A DNA stretch of 64,000 nt from Runella defluvii (GTDB lineage: Bacteria > Bacteroidota > Bacteroidia > Cytophagales > Spirosomataceae), in contig NZ_JACIBY010000002.1 of the NCBI RefSeq assembly GCF_014195535.1, positions 538,206-602,205 on the forward strand, given 5' to 3'. The position numbers and the translations under genes were made by a program. Shown piece after piece: positions 1 through 7,718 of the stretch. The notes below the pieces were generated by a model. It made no database searches. It had not been told where the DNA came from and saw only the letters and a program-made list of their open reading frames with translations. How positions within the stretch are numbered: the first letter of the stretch is position 1; each line of letters opens with the position of its first letter.

Positions 1-945
1 TTTCAACTCTTTGAGGCGCTTCGAATTTGGAAAATCCCGTTCAAAGCGGGTGATAATCTCGTATTTGCGGGGATAATCTCTTTTCCACAGCAACAACGAC
101 GTCAAGAGCGTTTCACGCGTAACTGGCAAATGAGACAATTGACGGTCTAGTACATTGTAAAATTCTGTCATTACCTCGTACAAATCTGGCAGAGGTGTAA
201 TGTCTTTTTGAATATGTTCTAACAAACACCCTTGGTAGTCCAATGACAACACCGCATCGTCAAAGGGCAAAATACGCAACGGCGGATGATATACCTCCGA
301 CGAAAAAAACGAGGGTTCATTCCCTTTGCGGTACTCCTCAAACATAGCCTCCGTCCAGTTTTTAGTAGCGACAAAAAACTTAGTACGCTCGTAATACTGC
401 GCTTCTAACGCCGCTCTTACAAACGCATTTTGGCCCGTGTCGGAGGTGTCTTGTGTCGCCTTGTAGCGTTCCCAGCTTTCTTCGGCCAAATCTTGCATTA
501 ATTTGGTATAAATGTCGGTAGAGACTTTTTGCATCAACGGCCGCTTCATCAACGAATCCCCCCCAAATACCCCCTGCTGGTACAAAAAGCGGTTGATGAT
601 TGCGGCTTTGTTTTTGCCTTCAAATTCAAACTTTCCGTGGACTTCCTGCCCTTTGAGGGTATCGCCTTTGGGCAAGAAAAAACGGTGGATGTACGTGCGG
701 TTGGTGGTATCCATGTAATGAACATACACCACTTGCGAGCGCTCGATGGGTACGCCTACGCGCAAAAAATGGTTGCTATCAATAGGTACATCGCGGGCGG
801 TAAATTGGTAGTTTTCCCAATCTATTAGAGGGGTGTATTTGAGGTTGGGCGTTTCAAATTTAAGGTCAAGAAAGCTGGTAGGGCGTTGACTTCGGAGTTC
901 AAGCCCTATCAACAGCAGAGCGATGATTAACAATTTCATTTTCAT
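1..945 (-). CDS. Exported TlpA-like protein, N-terminal region (partial)
   Basis: The frame is open for 315 codons from the ATG at 945 to base 1, so the gene runs off the left edge. The product starts with a short signal peptide (MKMKLLIIALLLIGLELRSQ) and continues as a non-catalytic domain like the one preceding thioredoxin in Bacteroidota TlpA/ResA proteins. It is a clear paralogue of the gene at 34297-35289: both carry a DSL...PL(M/V) stretch, a helical segment with WERY/WERF, and F(E/Q)RDFPNS near the visible end. In TlpA proteins a CxxC thioredoxin domain normally follows this point, and that would lie outside the window. It is divergent from the M14 peptidase gene. The function is inferred from architecture only. 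Confidence 0.7.
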   Translation of the reverse strand, partial: MKMKLLIIALLLIGLELRSQRPTSFLDLKFETPNLKYTPLIDWENYQFTARDVPIDSNHFLRVGVPIERSQVVYVHYMDTTNRTYIHRFFLPKGDTLKGQEVHGKFEFEGKNKAAIINRFLYQQGVFGGDSLMKRPLMQKVSTDIYTKLMQDLAEESWERYKATQDTSDTGQNAFVRAALEAQYYERTKFFVATKNWTEAMFEEYRKGNEPSFFSSEVYHPPLRILPFDDAVLSLDYQGCLLEHIQKDITPLPDLYEVMTEFYNVLDRQLSHLPVTRETLLTSLLLWKRDYPRKYEIITRFERDFPNSKRLKELK

Positions 946-985
946 GGGCTGATGGCTGATTTAGCGTTCGTACTTGCGAACCTGC

Positions 986-1006
986 GCGAAAGTTCTGAAC
1001 TTTCGC
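986..1006. repeat. Palindrome in divergent intergenic region
   Basis: Two perfect 10-base arms, GCGAAAGTTC and GAACTTTCGC, are separated by a single base, and a weaker GTTCG/CGAAC pair lies just to the left. It sits between the divergent TlpA-like and M14 genes, about 30 bases before the M14 start codon. It could be an operator or another short interspersed palindrome; nothing distinguishes the two. Confidence 0.4.
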
Positions 1007-1035
1007 GGAGTTTTCACAATATCTCCTTTAAGATC

Positions 1036-2307
1036 ATGAAACACCTGTTATTGGTGGTTTCTTTTTTTTGTATGTCTGAAACCATTATTGCCCAAAGTAA
1101 CCTCGCCCAGCGCCTTTTCGACGCGCACGATTTATTTCGAGAAAAAAGCGTAAACGTACGTCGCGAATTTAAGCACCGCCACTTGGTGCCGCTTATCGAA
1201 CGCCTCAAAACGAGCCCTAATTTTGCGGTAAGCGAAGCAGGAAAATCGTTTGAAGGACGTGGCATTTATCAAATCAAATACGGAAAAGGCGCACCTCCTG
1301 TGCTTCTTTGGTCGCAAATGCACGGCGACGAAGCTACCGCGACGATGGCTCTCCTCGATATTTTTAACTTCCTGAATGCCAGCGGCGATGGTTTTGATGA
1401 CCTTCGCAAAAAGCTTTTGGAGAAAAGTACGTTGTATTTTGTGCCAATGCTTAATCCCGACGGCGTCGAACGTTGGCAGCGCCGCACGGCTCAAGAAATC
1501 GACATGAACCGCGATGCGGTGCGTCTTCAATGCCCAGAGTCGAAACTGCTTAAAAACCTTCAACAAACCCTCAAGCCGTTGGTGGGCTTCAACCTCCACG
1601 ACCAAAGCCCTCGGTACAGTGTAGGGAATACCAAAGAAGTAGCCGCGATTTCGTTTTTGGCAACGGCTTACAACGAAGAACGTACCATCAACTCCGTCCG
1701 CGAGCGAGCCATGCAGCTCATTGTGGGCATGAACCGCGATTTACAGAAATATATCCCCAATCAGGTCGCTCGGTATTCGGACGAGTTTGAACCCAGGGCT
1801 TTCGGCGATAACATTGCCAAATGGGGAACGAGTTTGGTACTCATTGAGTCGGGCGGCTACAAAAACGACCCCGAGAAGCAGTATTTACGCAAGATGAATT
1901 TCATCGCTATTTTGACCGCGCTTGAAGCCATCGCCGATGGAACCTACACGCGTCAGAATCGGAACGACTACGAAAAAATTCCGCAAAACGAGAAAAACCA
2001 CTTTGACCTTATTATCCGCAACGCCCGCACGGAACTCAACGGCGTCAGCTATACCGTTGATGTAGCCATTAACCGCAACGAGTCCAATAATGCCGATGCG
2101 ACGGGCTTTAGCTACCGCAGTAGTGTCGAAGATTTTGGTGATTTGTCGGTGTTTTATGGCATCGAAGAAATCGACGCCCAAGGAGCGCAACTGCTCGACC
2201 CCAAGAGCGGCAAACCTGTGGTATTAAAACTAGGCGACCGCGCCAATTTTGAATTGCGTTCGGACAAGAAAAACTGGAAAGTTGACAACGGATTTTTAAA
2301 AAATTAA
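1036..2307 (+). CDS. M14 family zinc carboxypeptidase
   Basis: Exported metallocarboxypeptidase that removes C-terminal residues from peptides. I chose the ATG at 1036 because it opens directly into a signal peptide (MKHLLLVVSFFCMSETIIAQ); an in-frame start at 952 would put 28 unrelated residues in front. The zinc site reads HGDE (His96, Glu99) with the third ligand in NLHD (His188), and the catalytic glutamate is probably Glu271 in LIESGGY. The motif IDMNRDA matches the substrate-binding Asn-Arg of the family. About 424 residues, with roughly 100 residues after the catalytic domain that I cannot assign. The specific substrate cannot be told. Confidence 0.85.
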   Translation: MKHLLLVVSFFCMSETIIAQSNLAQRLFDAHDLFREKSVNVRREFKHRHLVPLIERLKTSPNFAVSEAGKSFEGRGIYQIKYGKGAPPVLLWSQMHGDEATATMALLDIFNFLNASGDGFDDLRKKLLEKSTLYFVPMLNPDGVERWQRRTAQEIDMNRDAVRLQCPESKLLKNLQQTLKPLVGFNLHDQSPRYSVGNTKEVAAISFLATAYNEERTINSVRERAMQLIVGMNRDLQKYIPNQVARYSDEFEPRAFGDNIAKWGTSLVLIESGGYKNDPEKQYLRKMNFIAILTALEAIADGTYTRQNRNDYEKIPQNEKNHFDLIIRNARTELNGVSYTVDVAINRNESNNADATGFSYRSSVEDFGDLSVFYGIEEIDAQGAQLLDPKSGKPVVLKLGDRANFELRSDKKNWKVDNGFLKN

Positions 2308-2350
2308 CTTTCTACGTGCCTGTCCAGATTATTTGTAGAAAAAGTGAAAT

Positions 2351-2418
2351 ATGTCACCCCGATGGGGCTTTTGGAGAATCTGGTATTTCGTTCTACGAAG
2401 ATTTGGCTCCCCTGGAGC
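2351..2418. repeat. Interspersed repeat B, copy 1 (diverged)
   Basis: Between the M14 and DoxX genes lies a diverged member of the roughly 77-base repeat that also flanks the gene at 3135-3764. Shared elements, read in reverse, are the GAGC start, an AATCTT-GTAGA core and a CTCC/GGAG-type palindrome followed by TGACAT. It has the same orientation as the copy at 3763. The palindromic ends suggest a REP-like, non-autonomous element. Confidence 0.5.
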
Positions 2419-2470
2419 AATAAATAGGCAAAACAATACAGCGTTAGTTAGACTTGTCCAACGTTTTTAC

Positions 2471-2567
2471 CCACAGATTAGCACAGAGAGAACCGCAGAT
2501 GAATAGCCTCATTAAGTCCTTTTTCAGCGAAAATCTGCGTTTTTATTAGTCAGCGGCCTTCTGCGGG
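2471..2567. repeat. CACAGATT/ATCTGCG interspersed hairpin
   Basis: This stretch carries CCACAGATTAGCACAGAG, then CGCAGAT (2494-2500) answered by ATCTGCG (2533-2539), and ends in CTTCTGCGGG. It resembles short decayed palindromic repeats that recur between Bacteroidota genes. Together with the repeat at 2351 it accounts for most of the gap from 2308 to 2611, in which I see no gene. Confidence 0.4.
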
Positions 2568-2611
2568 CGAAATAACTGAAAGTCCTTAGTTAACAATAAA
2601 CTTAAAAATCA

Positions 2612-2971
2612 ATGAAAAGAGCAAAGCTGGTTTTAACATTTCTCTTCGGAGCTGTAATGATTTTTGCAGGCGTTAGTCACTTTTTAAAGCCAGCGATGTT
2701 TTTTCCGTTCATTCCTGATTTCCTCCCCCAAGCCGCAATTAATTACTTGGCAGGTATCGCAGAAATTGCTGTAGGAATAGGCATATTTATTCCCCGTTTT
2801 CGTTCACTTGCCGCACTTGGCATCTTCGTCATGATGCTGGTATTTTTGCCTTTGCACGTTATTGATGTTTTCAAAGAAAACCCTGCCATTGGTAGCCACC
2901 AAGTCGCCTTGATACGTTTACCCATTCAATTTGTTTTGATTGCTTGGGCTTGGTTTATTTATAAGAAATAG
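2612..2971 (+). CDS. DoxX family membrane protein
   Basis: A 119-residue protein with four predicted membrane helices separated by very short loops. The signature of the DoxX/DoxD-like superfamily is visible in the FAGVSHFLKPAMFFPFIPDF region and the IAEIAVGIGIFIP helix. Proteins of this type sit in the inner membrane; some are linked to thiosulfate oxidation or redox homeostasis, but a specific reaction cannot be given. It stands alone, with repeat-bearing DNA on both sides. Confidence 0.75.
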   Translation: MKRAKLVLTFLFGAVMIFAGVSHFLKPAMFFPFIPDFLPQAAINYLAGIAEIAVGIGIFIPRFRSLAALGIFVMMLVFLPLHVIDVFKENPAIGSHQVALIRLPIQFVLIAWAWFIYKK

Positions 2972-3002
2972 AATCTGGGAAATAGACTAAACGCACTAAA
3001 AA

Positions 3003-3079
3003 ACGCCTCAGAGAGGTGAAATCTTAGTAGATACGAAAAGCGCCCCTCTTATCACTAAGCTCCATAGGAGTGACATCTT
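3003..3079. repeat. Interspersed repeat B, copy 2 (left of 3135 gene)
   Basis: A unit of about 77 bases ending in a 23-base segment (3057-3079) with core CTCCATAGGAGTGACATC. The same 23 bases return inverted at 3763-3785 with one mismatch, and the weaker similarity extends over the entire unit. The two copies bracket the A/T-rich gene at 3135-3764 in opposite orientation. Confidence 0.65.
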
Positions 3080-3134
3080 TCACGCTTACAGAACGATAGA
3101 ATCATTATTTTTCATCAAAAAAATTTAATTTCAA

Positions 3135-3764
3135 ATGGAAGTATTCCAAAAATACAAAGAGGAAATTGACGAAATATTCTCTCGTTTTCAATGTGAAGAC
3201 ACTGCTCTTTTGCCAAAAACAGCCTTAGAAAATGCTATTTTAATAGTTGGCTTAAACCCCTCATCTCCATTAAAAAATGAGGAAATTCAAACTAATGTAG
3301 ATGGCACAAATACTTCGAGTTATCCTCAACATGGAGGGGATAAACTTCACAAATATTTTAGAAGATTCCCTTTACTCGTAGAAAATACAGGCTATGAATG
3401 GTCGCACATAGATTTACTTTTTTTAAGAAAAACGGATTCTACGGATGTTAAAAAATTATGGAAGGAAAATAAAGAGTTTATAAAAGCCCAACTCAAGGTG
3501 AGCACCGAAATTATCAAAGCATTAAATCCTAAAATTATTATTGTCAATAATGCTTTTGGTCGTGAGTTGTTAGAGAGTTTTAAAGAAGAAGGAAATTATT
3601 CAATTTCTGAGTTTAACTCCACAATAGGAACCTATTATTTTAACGATACAATACCCCTATTTTTCTCAAGTATGTTTGAAGGTCCTTCTCCTATGGACAA
3701 CGGTACATTTGAACGATTGAAATGGCACATTCAATGGGTATTGGACAACCATTTGACGAAATAA
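3135..3764 (+). CDS. Uracil-DNA-glycosylase-superfamily-like protein
   Basis: Encodes 209 residues. I do not recognise a named family with certainty. The pattern is reminiscent of the UDG fold: an early VGLNPSSP loop in the place of the catalytic GxNPS/G motif, a central strand KIIIVNNAFG, and a late loop FEGPSPMDNGTF where UDG families place the DNA-intercalating HPSP-type motif. The usual catalytic Asp/Asn and His are not obvious, so activity is doubtful. The gene is visibly richer in A and T than panC and the M14 gene and is enclosed by inverted copies of repeat B; its stop codon overlaps the right copy by two bases. This suggests acquisition by transfer. Confidence 0.4.
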   Translation: MEVFQKYKEEIDEIFSRFQCEDTALLPKTALENAILIVGLNPSSPLKNEEIQTNVDGTNTSSYPQHGGDKLHKYFRRFPLLVENTGYEWSHIDLLFLRKTDSTDVKKLWKENKEFIKAQLKVSTEIIKALNPKIIIVNNAFGRELLESFKEEGNYSISEFNSTIGTYYFNDTIPLFFSSMFEGPSPMDNGTFERLKWHIQWVLDNHLTK

Positions 3765-3840
3765 GATGACACTCCTATGGAGCTTAAAAGGAATGGGGGC
3801 TCATTTATTTTACTACAAATGGTACGCCTCTCCGAAGCTC
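3763..3840. repeat. Interspersed repeat B, copy 3 (right of 3135 gene, inverted)
   Basis: Inverted partner of the unit at 3003-3079: its first 23 bases match the reverse complement of 3057-3079 except at one position, with weaker similarity across the remaining 55 bases. It begins inside the stop codon of the preceding gene. Confidence 0.65.
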
Positions 3841-3870
3841 TTTTTCAACAGTTTAACCTGTACTCAAAAG

Positions 3871-3878
3871 TACATTTG
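3871..3878 (+). promoter_or_regulatory. Probable promoter -7 box of panC-panD
   Basis: TACATTTG is an exact match to the Bacteroidota -7 consensus TAnnTTTG and lies 29 bases before the panC start codon. It overlaps a GTAC(TCAAAA)GTAC dyad. No convincing -33 TTTG is present at the usual distance, so the call rests on the -7 box alone. Confidence 0.5.
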
Positions 3879-3907
3879 TTGACTTGCAAACAATATAGAA
3901 ACCTAAA

Positions 3908-4750
3908 ATGCACATTTTTCCCACCATAGCCGATTTGCGGGCCTACTTACGTACGCAACGTACCCAAGGCAAATCTGTCGGATTTGTACCCACGATGGGG
4001 GCGCTTCACGAAGGACATTTGTCGCTCATCGAGGCATCCAACGCCCAAAATGACCTGACGGTTTGCAGTATTTTTGTCAACCCGATTCAGTTTAACAACC
4101 CCGACGACCTCGCTCGGTATCCTCGTACGCTGGAAACCGACTGTGAATTGCTCCAAACCGTTGGTTGCGACGCCGTTTTTGCGCCGTCCGTTCAAGAAAT
4201 GTACCCTGAAAAGTCCCTTTTAACCTTCGATTTTGGCGATTTGGAACGTGTGATGGAGGGTAAATTTCGCCCTGGCCATTTCAACGGTGTGGGCGTCGTT
4301 GTCTCGAAATTATTCAACATCGTTCAGCCCGACCGTACGTATTTTGGCCAAAAAGACTTGCAACAAGTGGCCGTTGTGCGACGCATGATGATTGATTTGG
4401 GATTTCAAATAGAACTTCACCCTCGCCCCACCCTTCGCGAAGCGGACGGGCTGGCGATGTCATCGCGCAATCGTAACCTCACCCCCGACGAACGCGCCCT
4501 TGCGCCTCACATTTACGCGGGCCTAAGTGCGGCCAAAGCTTCCCTTTTAGGAGGTCGTTCCCCCGCTGATGTCAAAGCGTGGATGGATGCACACTTTGCC
4601 CAAGAACCCGCTTTTCGTTTAGAATATTTTGAAATTGTGAATGCTTTCAGTCTGCAAGATGTTACTGAGCTACAACCTGAAGGACAAACCGCGCTGTGTA
4701 TTGCAGCCCACCTTGGAAAGGTTCGTCTGATTGATAATATAGTTTTTTAG
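3908..4750 (+). CDS. panC: Pantothenate synthetase
   Basis: Joins pantoate and beta-alanine using ATP, the last step of pantothenate (vitamin B5) synthesis in the cytoplasm. The 280-residue length is typical. The nucleotidyltransferase HxGH motif is His34-His37 within [10 protein letters not shown], and [10 protein letters not shown] and AMSSRN further on match conserved active-site segments, the latter at the place of the KMSKS-like loop. panD follows after 34 bases on the same strand, which supplies the beta-alanine, so the two genes form a small biosynthetic operon. Confidence 0.97.
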   Translation: MHIFPTIADLRAYLRTQRTQGKSVGFVPTMGALHEGHLSLIEASNAQNDLTVCSIFVNPIQFNNPDDLARYPRTLETDCELLQTVGCDAVFAPSVQEMYPEKSLLTFDFGDLERVMEGKFRPGHFNGVGVVVSKLFNIVQPDRTYFGQKDLQQVAVVRRMMIDLGFQIELHPRPTLREADGLAMSSRNRNLTPDERALAPHIYAGLSAAKASLLGGRSPADVKAWMDAHFAQEPAFRLEYFEIVNAFSLQDVTELQPEGQTALCIAAHLGKVRLIDNIVF

Positions 4751-4784
4751 ACTGAAATTTGCCGCGAAAACAATCCAAACAACA

Positions 4785-5132
4785 ATGTTTGTTACCCTTT
4801 TTAAGTCAAAAATCCACCGCGTTAAAGTAACGCAAGCCGAGCTCAACTACGTAGGAAGCATCACCATCGACGAAGCCCTCATGGAAGCGGCGGGTATCTT
4901 GGAAAATGAACAAGTACACGTAGTTAACAACAACAACGGCGAACGACTCATCACGTATGTCATCAAAGGAGAGCGCAATACGGGCATTATTTGCCTCAAT
5001 GGTGCCGCCGCCCGCAAAGCCCAAGTAGGCGACGTGGTCATTATCATTTCGTACGGAATGATGACCGAAGAAGAAGCCAAAACCTTCAAACCAAAAATCG
5101 TTTTCCCCGACGAAAATAACAGAGTTTTATAG
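4785..5132 (+). CDS. panD: Aspartate 1-decarboxylase precursor
   Basis: Makes beta-alanine from L-aspartate for pantothenate synthesis. The 115-residue proenzyme has the self-cleavage site Gly24-Ser25 in YVGSITID; Ser25 becomes the pyruvoyl cofactor. Lys9 and His11 near the N-terminus and the NGAAAR stretch around residue 72 also match the family. It is the second gene of the panC-panD unit. Confidence 0.97.
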   Translation: MFVTLFKSKIHRVKVTQAELNYVGSITIDEALMEAAGILENEQVHVVNNNNGERLITYVIKGERNTGIICLNGAAARKAQVGDVVIIISYGMMTEEEAKTFKPKIVFPDENNRVL

Positions 5133-5137
5133 TTAAT

Positions 5138-5215
5138 GGTCGATAGTTAATAGTCCACAGTCCATAGAAAATAACGAATCTACTATGGACTATCGACCGT
5201 GGACTATGGACTACA
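5138..5215. repeat. Intergenic inverted repeat (GGTCGATAGT type)
   Basis: GGTCGATAGT at 5138-5147 is answered by ACTATCGACC at 5189-5198, and AGTCCACAGTCCATAG by CTATGGAC plus TGGACT after a short interruption. The element fills the gap after panD and ends 12 bases before the next start codon. It may act as a terminator-like hairpin, but no T-run follows; an interspersed repeat is the simpler reading. Confidence 0.5.
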
Positions 5216-5227
5216 AAAAACATACAG

Positions 5228-6235
5228 ATGAAAAATATTCTCAAATACTGCCTTTCGCTTGCCGTAGCGGGTGGGTTGATGTGGTACGTTTTTAAAGACA
5301 TGGACTTGGCTTCCATGTGGGCAAAATTCCAACACGCCAACCATAGCTGGCTCATTTTGGTCACCATTTTTACCATCGTTGCCGCTTGGAGCCGTGCCTA
5401 CCGTTGGAATATGCTCCTCGAACCACTGGGGTATCGTCCCTCTGCCTTCGACTCGACCGTGGCCGTTTTTACGGGATATTTTGCCAATCAACTCATTCCA
5501 CGGGCGGGCGAAGTGACCCGTTGCGGTACGCTCAATCGCCTCGAAAAAGTACCCGTCAATGTAGGCTTTGGTACCGTAGTAGCCGAACGCGTTTTTGACG
5601 TTGTAACGCTTTTGTTTTTGATTGGACTTGCGTTTGTGCTCGAATTTGGGCGTTTGAGCAATTTCTTCATGGAGTTGTTTGGTGAAAAGTTAGGGATAGG
5701 CCAAGGAAGTGGTAGCAATCGAATAGCCCTTTTGGGAGGTTTGGCGGTACTAGGAATAGGCTTTTTAGGAGCCGCGTGGTGGTTTTACCGAAAAAATGCC
5801 GAGCGTTTGCGTCAAAATTCGCTTTTTGCCAAAATCGAAGGATTTGTATTGGGGCTAATTGATGGTTTGTTGAGCGTCCGAAAACTACGGAATCCGTGGT
5901 TGTTTTTGTTCCATACCATTCTCATCTGGACTATGTACTTGCTCAGTTCGTACGTTTGTTTTTTTGTACTGCCTGAGTCATCAAACCTCACCCTTCTGGC
6001 AGGACTAACCATTCTTATCATGAGTGGTTTGGGAATGTCGGCACCCGTGCAAGGAGGCATTGGCCCCTATCATATTTTGGTAAGTAGCGCATTGGTACTT
6101 TACGGATTATCGAAAGAAGACGGCCTTGCCCTCGCGACGTACATCCACGGTACCCAAATGATTCTGATGCTAATTCTAGGCGGAATTTCGTTTATCATCA
6201 CCCTCGTAAAAAGCCCAAAAACCGCAGTGGGATAA
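5228..6235 (+). CDS. Lysylphosphatidylglycerol synthase TM/flippase-like membrane protein
   Basis: A 335-residue integral membrane protein with seven to eight hydrophobic segments. It belongs to the UPF0104/LPG_synthase_TM group: the helix around WSRAYRWNMLLEPLGY, the loop FANQLIPRAGEVTRCGTLN, and the late glycine-rich segment SAPVQGGIGPYHILVS are the conserved features. Members without a soluble aminoacyl-transferase domain, like this one, are thought to move lipid-linked molecules across the inner membrane; the cargo is unknown. It may be cotranscribed with panCD but is separated from panD by a repeat. Confidence 0.8.
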   Translation: MKNILKYCLSLAVAGGLMWYVFKDMDLASMWAKFQHANHSWLILVTIFTIVAAWSRAYRWNMLLEPLGYRPSAFDSTVAVFTGYFANQLIPRAGEVTRCGTLNRLEKVPVNVGFGTVVAERVFDVVTLLFLIGLAFVLEFGRLSNFFMELFGEKLGIGQGSGSNRIALLGGLAVLGIGFLGAAWWFYRKNAERLRQNSLFAKIEGFVLGLIDGLLSVRKLRNPWLFLFHTILIWTMYLLSSYVCFFVLPESSNLTLLAGLTILIMSGLGMSAPVQGGIGPYHILVSSALVLYGLSKEDGLALATYIHGTQMILMLILGGISFIITLVKSPKTAVG

Positions 6236-6251
6236 CGTTATGTGTATAACT

Positions 6252-6291
6252 GTTATCCGTTAACTGTTAATCGTGATTGATAACGGATAAC
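6252..6291. repeat. Inverted repeat GTTATCCGTTA/TAACGGATAAC
   Basis: Perfect 11-base arms at 6252-6262 and 6281-6291 with an 18-base loop lie between the flippase-like gene and rfaE2. No poly-T tail follows, so a role as a terminator is uncertain. Confidence 0.5.
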
Positions 6292-6343
6292 TTATTCTTC
6301 GGTTACAATTTCAACTTTTGTGTAATTTTTACGTAACAATCTC

Positions 6344-6829
6344 ATGTTTAACTCCGCCGCTAAAATTTTATCTTGGGAAGAAGGTGCGCAAGCCGCCCGC
6401 GCTTGGCAAGCAGATGGTCAAAAAATTGTATTTACCAACGGATGTTTCGACATCGTTCACTTGGGCCACATCGATTACCTCGAAAAAGCCCGTAACTTAG
6501 GCGATAGAATGGTGCTTGGCCTCAACACCGACGCCTCGGTAAGCAGCATCAAAGGCCCGCTTCGCCCTGTGGTCAACGAATACGCCCGCGCCCGCTTGAT
6601 GGCCTCATTGGGGTTTGTGGATGCTGTCATTTTGTTCGGAGAACCTACGCCGTTGGAGCTAATTCAGACAATTTGTCCTGATATTTTGGTCAAAGGCGAC
6701 GATTATTCAGTAGATAACATCGTTGGTGCGGATTTTGTCGTTAATAGAGGAGGAGCCGTGAAAACCATTCCGTTAGTGAAAGGTTATTCGACGACTTCGC
6801 TCATCGAAAAGATTAAAAATAGTTATTGA
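6344..6829 (+). CDS. rfaE2: D-glycero-beta-D-manno-heptose 1-phosphate adenylyltransferase
   Basis: Transfers AMP from ATP to heptose 1-phosphate, giving ADP-heptose for the inner core of lipopolysaccharide. The 161-residue protein corresponds to the C-terminal half of enterobacterial HldE and stands alone here, as in many Bacteroidota. The HxGH motif is His39-His42 in [29 protein letters not shown] and the terminal [11 protein letters not shown] are family hallmarks. The heptose kinase gene is not in the window. Confidence 0.93.
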   Translation: MFNSAAKILSWEEGAQAARAWQADGQKIVFTNGCFDIVHLGHIDYLEKARNLGDRMVLGLNTDASVSSIKGPLRPVVNEYARARLMASLGFVDAVILFGEPTPLELIQTICPDILVKGDDYSVDNIVGADFVVNRGGAVKTIPLVKGYSTTSLIEKIKNSY

Positions 6830-6850
6830 CAGCGAAAAATCTAAGAAAAC

Positions 6851-7561
6851 ATGGGTGGTTTAATTCTCATTGGAATTGTCTTTATGGTCATTGGTATGAT
6901 TGTCCAATGGCGCTTAAAAAGCAAATTTACCGAATACTCGCAGGTAGGATTAATGAACGGCATGAGTGGTGCAGAAATTGCCTCACAAATGCTGCGCGAT
7001 AATGGCATCTACGACGTGCGCATCACGCAAGTAGAAGGAATGCTTACTGACCACTATAATCCCGCGGATAAAACCGTTAACCTAAGCGCCGATGTGTATC
7101 ACGGACGCAGTGTGTCGGCGGCGGCCGTGGCTGCCCACGAATGCGGACACGCCGTACAACATAAAGTAGCTTATGGCCCCCTGAAGATGCGTTCAGCATT
7201 GGTACCTGTGGTGCAGGTGTGTAGCAACATCCTGAACTTTTTCAACATGGCGATGATGTTCATTGGCGGGTTTATTTTCTACAATCAAGGTCTGGTTAGC
7301 ACCACCATTCTAACTGTTTTGGTAGCCGCCAACTTAGGGGTAACCTTGTTTGCCATGATTACCCTTCCTGTCGAATTTGATGCAAGCCGCCGCGCCTTGG
7401 CGTGGGTTGAACAACGTGGCGTTGTCAATCGTAACGAATACGGAATGGCCAAAGATGCACTCCAATGGGCTGCCCTCACCTACGTAGTAGCTGCGTTGGG
7501 AGCGTTAGCAAACTTACTATATTACGCAAGTTTATTGCTCGGTCGTCGTAGCGATGACTAA
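6851..7561 (+). CDS. Membrane zinc metallopeptidase (YugP-like)
   Basis: A 236-residue inner-membrane protein of the YugP/neutral zinc metallopeptidase family. An N-terminal helix (about residues 3-20) is followed by a soluble stretch leading to the zinc site His96-Glu97-Cys98-Gly99-His100 and then three further hydrophobic segments. LPVEFDASRRALAW around residue 175 is the second conserved block and probably holds the third zinc ligand. Natural substrates are not known. It follows rfaE2 by 21 bases on the same strand and ends before a strong terminator. Confidence 0.85.
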   Translation: MGGLILIGIVFMVIGMIVQWRLKSKFTEYSQVGLMNGMSGAEIASQMLRDNGIYDVRITQVEGMLTDHYNPADKTVNLSADVYHGRSVSAAAVAAHECGHAVQHKVAYGPLKMRSALVPVVQVCSNILNFFNMAMMFIGGFIFYNQGLVSTTILTVLVAANLGVTLFAMITLPVEFDASRRALAWVEQRGVVNRNEYGMAKDALQWAALTYVVAALGALANLLYYASLLLGRRSDD

Positions 7562-7568
7562 AAGTACG

Positions 7569-7624
7569 TGTTGAGGTTGCTCACAATCTCTAAAGTACCG
7601 TTGAGGTTGTGAGCAACCTCAACA
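7569..7624. repeat. 18-base perfect inverted repeat, GGTTGCTCACAA type
   Basis: Arms TGTTGAGGTTGCTCACAA (7569-7586) and its exact complement (7607-7624) surround a 20-base loop that itself repeats part of the arm. A related hairpin with the core GGTTGCTCACAACC occurs at 49432-49451. It lies just upstream of the rho-independent terminator at 7634. Confidence 0.6.
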
Positions 7625-7633
7625 CAAACAAAC

Positions 7634-7660
7634 AAAAAAGCGGCTTTCGGCCGCTTTTTT
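7634..7660. terminator. Bidirectional rho-independent terminator
   Basis: AAAAAAGCGGC-TTTC-GGCCGCTTTTTT forms a GC-rich stem with a four-base loop and T-runs on both strands. It separates the rfaE2/metallopeptidase unit from the convergent gene ending at 7719. Confidence 0.9.
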
Positions 7661-7718
7661 GTTGCACTATCGTTATTCAAAATTCGTCATTCGTCACTCC
7701 TCAATTCGTCATTCGCCT

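Noticed and set aside
3003-3840. Insertion sequence around the 209-residue gene
   Set aside because: The encoded protein shows no transposase motif, and no target-site duplication could be identified; only the inverted flanking repeats remain.
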